A stretch of DNA of 14,902 bases from positions 1 through 14,902 of the forward strand of contig PWIL01000137.1 in NCBI GenBank assembly GCA_003560455.1. The letters run 5' to 3'. This DNA is from Mollicutes bacterium (GTDB taxonomy: Bacteria > Bacillota_I > Bacilli_A > RF39 > UBA660). A model generated the notes under the pieces. It made no database searches. It saw only the letters and a list, made by a program, of their open reading frames with translations, and was not told the origin of the DNA. A program made the translations under genes and the position numbers. Shown piece after piece: positions 6,975 to 12,343 of this stretch; the first letter of the stretch is position 1; the number at the start of each line of letters is the position of its first letter.

Positions 6975-6995
6975 AAGAGTGGTAGGTCCACTCTT
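6975..6995 (+). promoter_or_regulatory. Leader hairpin of the rimP-nusA operon
   Basis: AAGAGTGG (6975-6982) pairs with CCACTCTT (6988-6995) around TAGGT, an eight-base-pair stem at or just after the predicted transcript start. It precedes AGGAGG (7003-7008), the rimP ribosome binding site. No proper T-run follows, so it looks like a 5' stabilising or regulatory stem rather than a terminator. Autoregulation of nusA operons through their leaders is known in other bacteria; that this stem takes part is inference. Confidence 0.55.
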
Positions 6996-7012
6996 TATAA
7001 ATAGGAGGAAAA

Positions 7013-7318
7013 ATGTTAAAAAATAAAAAAGAAAATCAAATAAACGAAAATATTAATGAAACTTTAATTAAAAAATTAATAACTAAACCAATCGAAGAAT
7101 TAGACTATCAAATCGCTGAAATTAATATTTTTCAAGAAGACCATAACACCTTTGTCCAAGTAATTATCGACCATGAAAAAGGCGTTACCTTAGATGACTG
7201 TGTAAAAGTAACCGAAAAAATAAACCCCATCTTAGATCAAGCAGAAGAATTAAAAGAAGAAAGCTATATTTTAGACGTAGCTTCAAAAGGAGTAGAAAAT
7301 GGAAGCAAAAGTATTTAA
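7013..7318 (+). CDS. rimP: Ribosome maturation factor RimP, N-terminal domain only
   Basis: RimP assists 30S subunit maturation. This copy has 101 residues against about 150 for the family. The N-terminal domain is recognisable: a family-like IDHEKGVTLDDC segment, then a VTEKI-x-x-ILDQ helix and YILDVAS leading to the motif normally read as SSPG. Here that motif is ASKG (90-93) and the protein ends eight residues later, so the C-terminal SH3-like domain, which contacts ribosomal protein S12 in the family, is missing. The nusA start lies inside the last codons (20-base overlap), and its ribosome binding site covers the codons of S91-K92-G93-V94. The ATG at 7013 follows AGGAGG with proper spacing. 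First gene of the operon. Confidence 0.85.
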   Translation: MLKNKKENQINENINETLIKKLITKPIEELDYQIAEINIFQEDHNTFVQVIIDHEKGVTLDDCVKVTEKINPILDQAEELKEESYILDVASKGVENGSKSI

Positions 7319-8429
7319 AGAAGCAATTGAAAACTTAGTCAAAGAAAAAGGAATTGACGCAGATGTCATTTACGAAACAATGGAATTAGCATTAACCTCA
7401 GCGTATAAAAAAAACTATAAATCATTAACTAACGTTCGGGTTGATCTTAATCGTGAAACTGGGGAAATAAAAGTATTTTCTTATAAAACGGTTGTTGATC
7501 CAGATGAATTAGTTGAAGTTGTTGTTGATCATACTGTTGAAGGCGAAGAAATCAAAGAAAAAAAACCCCTTGAATTTGATGAACGAATTCATTTAACTTT
7601 AGAACAAGCAAAAAAACTAAAAAAAGACATTCAAATTGGTGACACAATAGAAGAAGAAGTAACTCCAAAAGATTTTGGTCGAATTGCTGCTTCAACCGCA
7701 AAACAAGTAGTAATTCAAAAAATTCGCGAAGCTGAACGCGATGTTATTAATACTGAATACGGTGACAAAGAAGGCGAATTAGTCGTTGGTAAAGTAACCA
7801 TGGAAGACGTTCGTAATTACTATATTGACTTAGGCCGAATTCAAGGAATCCTGCCCAAAAGTGAAATAATTCCTGATGAAACAATTAAAATGAACTCAAT
7901 AATTAAAACTTATATTACTAAAGTCGAAGCCGGAACCAAAGGAACTTTGATTTTACTATCAAGAAACCACTATGGTTTTGTCAAACGCTTATTTGAATTA
8001 GAAATACCGGAAATTAACGAAGGTTTAGTATTAATTTATAGCGTTGCTCGCGAAGCGGGCAATCGCACTAAAGTAGCTGTCTTTTCCGAAACTTCTAATG
8101 TAGATCCAGTCGGTTCATGTGTTGGTGAAGGTGGAAGTCGTATCAATAAAATAATTGAAGAACTGCGCGGTGAACGAATTGATATAATTCGCTATGATAA
8201 AAAACCAGAAGAATTTATTAAAAACGCTCTTTCACCCGCTAAAAACTTACACGTCTTAGTAACTGATGAAAAAGAAGCAATGGTCATTGTTAGTGATGAA
8301 GACTTTTCATTAGCAATTGGTAAAAAAGGCGCTAATGTTCGTCTAGCATCACGGTTAACCAAACATAAAATTGATATTAAATCTCAATCCCAAGCCCGTG
8401 AAGAAGGAATTAATATAATAATGGAATAG
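7299..8429 (+). CDS. nusA: Transcription termination/antitermination factor NusA
   Basis: Binds RNA polymerase and nascent RNA, modulating pausing, termination and antitermination. The 376 residues show the usual short Firmicute layout: RNA polymerase-binding N-terminal domain (about 1-130), S1 domain (about 158-224), KH1 with VGSCVGEGGSRI (271-282) and KH2 with AIGKKGANVRLASRL (339-353). No C-terminal acidic repeats follow KH2, as is normal in Firmicutes. The ATG at 7299 is chosen because AAAAGGAG (7285-7292) lies six bases upstream. It overlaps rimP by 20 bases and ends 10 bases before rnpM. Confidence 0.97.
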   Translation: MEAKVFKEAIENLVKEKGIDADVIYETMELALTSAYKKNYKSLTNVRVDLNRETGEIKVFSYKTVVDPDELVEVVVDHTVEGEEIKEKKPLEFDERIHLTLEQAKKLKKDIQIGDTIEEEVTPKDFGRIAASTAKQVVIQKIREAERDVINTEYGDKEGELVVGKVTMEDVRNYYIDLGRIQGILPKSEIIPDETIKMNSIIKTYITKVEAGTKGTLILLSRNHYGFVKRLFELEIPEINEGLVLIYSVAREAGNRTKVAVFSETSNVDPVGSCVGEGGSRINKIIEELRGERIDIIRYDKKPEEFIKNALSPAKNLHVLVTDEKEAMVIVSDEDFSLAIGKKGANVRLASRLTKHKIDIKSQSQAREEGINIIME

Positions 8430-8439
8430 AGGTGATTTT

Positions 8440-8709
8440 TTGAAACCAAAAAAAATACCAATGCGCACCTGTGTCATTTCACGTGAAAAAAAACCAAAAC
8501 AAGAACTAATCCGGGTTGTCCGCACTCCGGAAAATGAAATTATAATTGATTTAAAAGGAAAAGCCAATGGCCGTGGCGCCTATTTGCAAAAAGACTTAGC
8601 AATTATTGAAAAAGCCGAAAAAACTAAAATATTAAGCAAACACTTAGAACAAGAAATTCCCAAAGAAATTTATGAAGAATTAAAAAAAATAATACAAGGA
8701 GGTGATTAG
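8440..8709 (+). CDS. rnpM: YlxR family protein (RNase P modulator RnpM)
   Basis: An 89-residue RNA-binding protein of the DUF448/YlxR family; the Bacillus subtilis member, RnpM, binds the RNase P RNA. The hallmarks are MRTCVISREKKPKQELIRVV near the N-terminus and GRGAYL in the middle. The TTG start at 8440 follows AGAGGTGA (8428-8435) by four bases, matching the other TTG starts here. Its stop abuts the infB start directly. In most Firmicutes ylxQ (an L7Ae-like protein gene) lies between this gene and infB; it is absent here. Confidence 0.93.
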   Translation: MKPKKIPMRTCVISREKKPKQELIRVVRTPENEIIIDLKGKANGRGAYLQKDLAIIEKAEKTKILSKHLEQEIPKEIYEELKKIIQGGD

Positions 8710-10695
8710 ATGTTAAAAGTATTCGAGTATGCCAAAGAAAAAAACAAAGATGCAGCTGAGATTTTAGCAACTTGTCGCATATTAGAAATGGATTATATTA
8801 CTGATGAAAATAGTATTTTAAATGGTGATGATATTATTGATTTAGATTCATATTTTACCAAAATCAAAGAAGAAGAATTACAAGAAAAACCAATCAAAAA
8901 GAAAAAACTAAAAAAAGAAAAACTAAAAACTAATGAAGAACTAGACCAAGAAAAATACGTTATTTATAAAGACAATATGACAGTTGCTGAATTTGCCAAA
9001 AACTTAAATGTTTCACCAGCCGAAATTATAAAAAAATTATTTTCATTAGGAATGATGGTTAATGTTAACAACAATCTTGATTATGATACAGCTGCTTTAA
9101 TTGCTACTGATTATCAAAAAGAACTTAAAGCTGAAGAAACGCAAGATAAAAGCAACTTCGAGGCCTATGAAGTAAGAGATGAAGAAAGCGATTTAACTAG
9201 TCGCCCCCCAGTTGTAACAATTATGGGCCATGTTGACCATGGTAAAACAACGTTATTAGATACCATTCGTAAAGCCAAGCAAGTTGATCAAGAAGTTGGT
9301 GGCATTACCCAAGCAATTAGTGCTTACCAAGTAACATGTAAAGACCAAAAAATAACTTTTATCGATACTCCCGGCCATGCAGCATTTACTGAAATGCGGG
9401 CGAGAGGAGCACAAATAACAGATATTGTCATTATTATTGTCGCTGCTGATGATGGCATCATGCCCCAAACCAAAGAAGCAATTGATCATGCCAAAGCCGC
9501 TAATGTGCCAATTATGGTTGCCATTAATAAAATTGATAAACCAGGTGTTAACACCGAGCGTGTCATGCAAGAATTAGCTGATTATGGTCTAATGCCCGAC
9601 ACTTGGGGTGGTGATGTTTTATACACTAATATTTCGGCACTTAATGCAACCGGAATTGATGAACTATTAGAAAATATTTTATTAATCGCCGAAATGAATG
9701 AATATCAAGCCAACCCTAATCGTTACGCCCTAGGTTCAGTTATTGAAGCAGCGTTAGATAAAAACGTCGGTCCAAGAGCAACTTTATTAATTCAAAATGG
9801 TACCCTAAGAACTGGTGACCCAATTGTCGTTGGAACTAGTTATGGAAAAATTAGAAGCATGAAAAATGATCATGGTGAAGAAATAAAAGAAGCAACGCCA
9901 TCAATGCCAGTTATTGTAACCGGTTTAAATGAAACGCCAATTGCTGGTGATAAATTTATGGCTTTTGAAAATGAAAAAGAAGCCAAAAAAATCTGGCAAG
10001 AACGAAAACTAAAATGTCAAGATGATCAATGTCTTCCCAAAACAGCAATGACCCTTGATGAAGTTTTTTCTTCAATTAAAGAAGGAGCGCAAGAAATCAA
10101 AGTTATTGTTAAAGCTGATGTTCAAGGAAGTGTCGAAGCTGTTCGTTCAAGTTTAGAAGAAATTGATGTGGCTGGTGTCAAAGTTAAAGTTGTCCGTAGC
10201 TCAGTCGGCATGGTTACCGAAAGTGATATTGTTTTAGCTAAAGCATCCGGCGCTATTATCATCGTTTTTAATTTAACCGTTAGTAATGATATGAAAGCTT
10301 GTGCTAAAGAACATAATGTTGATATTCGCGAACATAACATTATTTATAAAGCAGTTGAAGAAATGGAAGCAGCAATGAAAGGAATGCTCGCCCCAGAATA
10401 TGAAGAAAAACCATTAGGCGAAGCGGAAGTTAGGCAATTATTTAAATTTTCGAAAGTTGGTGTAATTGCTGGTTGCTTTGTTCATGAAGGAAAAATAAAA
10501 AGTAATGCTTTATGTCGCATTGAACGGAATGGTGAAGTAATTCATGAAGGAAAAATAAAAAGTATTCAAAGAGAAAAAGACAGTGTTAAAGAAGTTAAAA
10601 AGGGCTTTGAATGTGGAATTACGGTCGCTGATTTTAACGATATAAATCCGAATGATAAAATAAAGGCATACGAATTAATTGAAATTAAGAGGTGA
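8710..10695 (+). CDS. infB: Translation initiation factor IF-2
   Basis: GTPase that positions fMet-tRNA on the 30S subunit and promotes subunit joining. The 661 residues comprise a short IF2N-type segment (KVFEYAKEKN), a Lys-rich linker (about 60-75), a second IF2N segment (about 88-120), then the G domain: GHVDHGKTT (173-181), DTPGH (219-223), NKID (273-276) and a SALN motif. Domains II, III and IV follow to the C-terminus. The N-terminus is short compared with enterobacterial IF-2, as in many low-GC Gram-positives. The ATG at 8710 follows AAGGAGGTGAT (8696-8706), an 11-base match to the 16S rRNA 3' end and the best ribosome binding site in the window. Confidence 0.98.
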   Translation: MLKVFEYAKEKNKDAAEILATCRILEMDYITDENSILNGDDIIDLDSYFTKIKEEELQEKPIKKKKLKKEKLKTNEELDQEKYVIYKDNMTVAEFAKNLNVSPAEIIKKLFSLGMMVNVNNNLDYDTAALIATDYQKELKAEETQDKSNFEAYEVRDEESDLTSRPPVVTIMGHVDHGKTTLLDTIRKAKQVDQEVGGITQAISAYQVTCKDQKITFIDTPGHAAFTEMRARGAQITDIVIIIVAADDGIMPQTKEAIDHAKAANVPIMVAINKIDKPGVNTERVMQELADYGLMPDTWGGDVLYTNISALNATGIDELLENILLIAEMNEYQANPNRYALGSVIEAALDKNVGPRATLLIQNGTLRTGDPIVVGTSYGKIRSMKNDHGEEIKEATPSMPVIVTGLNETPIAGDKFMAFENEKEAKKIWQERKLKCQDDQCLPKTAMTLDEVFSSIKEGAQEIKVIVKADVQGSVEAVRSSLEEIDVAGVKVKVVRSSVGMVTESDIVLAKASGAIIIVFNLTVSNDMKACAKEHNVDIREHNIIYKAVEEMEAAMKGMLAPEYEEKPLGEAEVRQLFKFSKVGVIAGCFVHEGKIKSNALCRIERNGEVIHEGKIKSIQREKDSVKEVKKGFECGITVADFNDINPNDKIKAYELIEIKR

Positions 10696-10699
10696 TAAA

Positions 10700-11026
10700 A
10701 TGAAATTAGAACGAATTAATACTAATTTGCAAAGAGAAATTAGTCATATTTTAGCCGAAGAAGTTAAAGATAAAGATATTGAATTTGTAACAATTACTGC
10801 TGTTGAAGTAACAAATGACTTAAGTGTTGCCAAAATTTATGTGACTATTTTAAATGATGGAAAAAGAGATCAAACAATGGAAGCATTAGCAAAAGCAAAA
10901 GGTTTTGTGCGTAGTCAATTATTTGATCGCGTTGAAATGCGTAAAATACCGGATTTGCGATTTATTTATGATGAATCAGTTGCTCGTGGTCAACGGATTG
11001 AAAATCTTATTAAAGAGGCCCAATAA
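10700..11026 (+). CDS. rbfA: 30S ribosome-binding factor RbfA
   Basis: A 108-residue, single KH-like-domain protein that binds the 30S subunit during late 16S rRNA maturation. Recognisable segments are the N-terminal RINTNLQREISHILAEEV, the central VTITAVEVTNDLSVAKIYVT and the C-terminal RKIPDLRFIYDES. The ATG at 10700 is preferred over a TTG at 10679 because AAGAGGTGAT (10687-10696) lies just upstream of it, whereas the TTG would lie inside infB without a good ribosome binding site. The stop overlaps the ATG of the next gene by one base (TAATG). Confidence 0.96.
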   Translation: MKLERINTNLQREISHILAEEVKDKDIEFVTITAVEVTNDLSVAKIYVTILNDGKRDQTMEALAKAKGFVRSQLFDRVEMRKIPDLRFIYDESVARGQRIENLIKEAQ

Positions 11027-11244
11027 TGTGTGATGTTTGTTTAGAAAATAAAGCGATTAAAAAAGTGATGTATGATGACCGTCATTCAGTTGCTTTATGT
11101 GAGAATTGTTATCAAGTATTAAAGCACTTTAAACCACAAGCTAGTTTTGATTTTTTAGGTTTATTAATGGAAATGCGTGATTATGTATCATTGCTTAATA
11201 AAATGAAAATAGCTGCTAATCAGACAGCAACAATTAAAAAATAA
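11026..11244 (+). CDS. Small CxxC/CxxC putative zinc-binding protein (first of a tandem pair)
   Basis: A 72-residue protein starting MCDVC. C2-x2-C5 and C25-x2-C28 form a plausible zinc site; the rest (about 40-72) looks helical. Its start shares one base with the rbfA stop, so it is translationally coupled to the ribosome-maturation operon. It resembles the next gene in cysteine spacing (20 residues between pairs) and length. The pattern is like the N-terminal zinc finger of McsA, but McsA is larger and pairs with the McsB kinase, not seen here. Function unknown; a role linked to translation is only suggested by position. Confidence 0.8.
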   Translation: MCDVCLENKAIKKVMYDDRHSVALCENCYQVLKHFKPQASFDFLGLLMEMRDYVSLLNKMKIAANQTATIKK

Positions 11245-11256
11245 CGGAGGGAAAAA

Positions 11257-11487
11257 ATGATTTGTGATTTATGTGAAACAAAACAAGCTAGTCAAAAATA
11301 TGAGTTGCTTGACCAAACAAATATTTTTATTTGCGTTGATTGTGCAACTATAATTCCAAATGTTGATTTAACTAATATTGAAAATGCTCGTCATGAATTA
11401 GGTTTAATTCAAGAAGCAATTCAAAAAGCGCGGACTGAAAAAATAAATAATCAAGGATTTGTTAAGAAAAAGAAACCAAGGATGTGA
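11257..11487 (+). CDS. Small McsA-like CxxC/CxxC putative zinc-binding protein (second of a tandem pair)
   Basis: A 76-residue protein starting MICDLC, with C3-x2-C6 and C26-x2-C29, the same spacing as its upstream neighbour. The N-terminus resembles the first zinc finger of McsA, followed by a charged helix (about 42-64) and a Lys-rich tail (KKKKPRM). Its ribosome binding site is GGAGGG, 12 bases after the previous stop. The tail could bind nucleic acid, which is inference. A tandem duplication followed by divergence would explain the pair. Confidence 0.8.
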   Translation: MICDLCETKQASQKYELLDQTNIFICVDCATIIPNVDLTNIENARHELGLIQEAIQKARTEKINNQGFVKKKKPRM

Positions 11488-11492
11488 TTTTA

Positions 11493-12260
11493 TTGCGCCC
11501 AAAAATACCACTGATTGATTTGCATACCCATATTCTGCCAAGAACTGATGATGGTTTAAAAACAACCAAAGAAAGTTTAAACTGTCTTAGTGATGCAATT
11601 AAATTGGGCTATCAAACAATTGTTTTGACCCCGCATTATTTAGCTGGTGTTAATCATACTCATCAAACTAATTTAGAAGAATTTCGTAAATTAAAAAAAA
11701 GAATTAGTAAAAAAAGATTAAATATTGAATTAATTTTAGCTAATGAAGTCATGCTTGATCAAGATGTTTTAACTTATTTAGAAGAAAAAAAAATAGTAAC
11801 CATTAATAAATCACAATATTTATTAGTTGAACTGCCAATGTATATTGATGATAATGATATTGAAAATATTATTTATCAAATAAAAGAAAAGCAAATTATT
11901 CCGATTATTGCACATCCCGAAAGAAATGTTTTTTTTCAAAAAGATTTGCAAAGAATTGATAAGTTTTTTTCATTAGGGGTTGTTTTTCAATGTAATGCTG
12001 GTAGTTTTTTAGGTTTTTATGGTAAAGAAGCGCAAAAAATATTTCAATATATGCTAGATAATCAATTAATGCATGTTATTGCTTCTGATACGCACCGTAG
12101 TCATGATTATCAAAAAGTTGAAAAAACTTTAAAAAAATTATTAAAAGATTATCATCACCAAACAATTAAGCAATTATTTTTTGAAAATCCAAAGAGAATT
12201 TTAAATAATCAACCGGTTGAAAAAATAAAACTAGAACATCAAAAAAAATGGTTTTTGTAA
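11493..12260 (+). CDS. cpsB: PHP-domain tyrosine-protein phosphatase, CpsB/YwqE family
   Basis: A 255-residue metal-dependent phosphatase; family members remove phosphate from the tyrosine cluster of bacterial tyrosine kinases that control capsule or exopolysaccharide synthesis. Metal ligands are visible: H11-x-H13 with ILPRTDDG following, TPH (H48), E85 in ANEV, AHPERN (H141), and D199/H201 in SDTHRS, plus the NAGSFLGFYG signature. The TTG at 11493 is preferred because AAGGATGTGAT (11478-11488) matches the anti-Shine-Dalgarno with one mismatch four bases upstream. A GTG at 11484 that overlaps the previous stop is the alternative and lies too close to that site. No partner tyrosine kinase is in the window. 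Last gene of the operon. Confidence 0.9.
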   Translation: MRPKIPLIDLHTHILPRTDDGLKTTKESLNCLSDAIKLGYQTIVLTPHYLAGVNHTHQTNLEEFRKLKKRISKKRLNIELILANEVMLDQDVLTYLEEKKIVTINKSQYLLVELPMYIDDNDIENIIYQIKEKQIIPIIAHPERNVFFQKDLQRIDKFFSLGVVFQCNAGSFLGFYGKEAQKIFQYMLDNQLMHVIASDTHRSHDYQKVEKTLKKLLKDYHHQTIKQLFFENPKRILNNQPVEKIKLEHQKKWFL

Positions 12261-12274
12261 AAACTTTTTTTTTT
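12251..12274 (+). terminator. Weak intrinsic terminator after the PHP phosphatase gene
   Basis: GTTTT (12251-12255) can pair with AAAAC (12260-12264), followed by ten T (12265-12274). The stem is short and AT-rich, so termination may be incomplete. Confidence 0.4.
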
Positions 12275-12286
12275 ATTAATAAAAAC

Positions 12287-12315
12287 TTGTCAAATCATCA
12301 AAAAAGTATTAAAAT
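12287..12315 (+). promoter_or_regulatory. Promoter of the second prepilin-headed gene
   Basis: TTGTCA (12287-12292), 17 bases, then TAAAAT (12310-12315): the most canonical vegetative promoter in the window. Transcription would start near 12322. AGGAG at 12334-12338 is the ribosome binding site for the ATG at 12344. Confidence 0.75.
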
Positions 12316-12343
12316 AAAGAAGAGAATAAAAGTAGGAGCGTCA

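Noticed and set aside
7299..7500. Frameshift splitting RimP, with the C-terminal domain in another frame
   Set aside because: The DNA after the RimP stop is the start of nusA, with a clear N-terminal domain and its own ribosome binding site; no RimP C-terminal domain sequence was seen there.
10480..10570. Repeated CATGAAGGAAAAATAAAAAG segments in infB as a recombination feature
   Set aside because: Both copies encode the G-K-I-K-S type strands expected at these places in IF-2 domain IV; a short coincidental match in conserved protein sequence is enough to explain it.
10679..10699. Upstream TTG start for rbfA
   Set aside because: It would begin inside infB without a good ribosome binding site, whereas the ATG at 10700 has AAGAGGTGAT just upstream.
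12265..12274. T10 run before the second surface gene as a slippage-type switch
   Set aside because: It lies upstream of the predicted -35 and is better explained as the U-tract of the preceding weak terminator.
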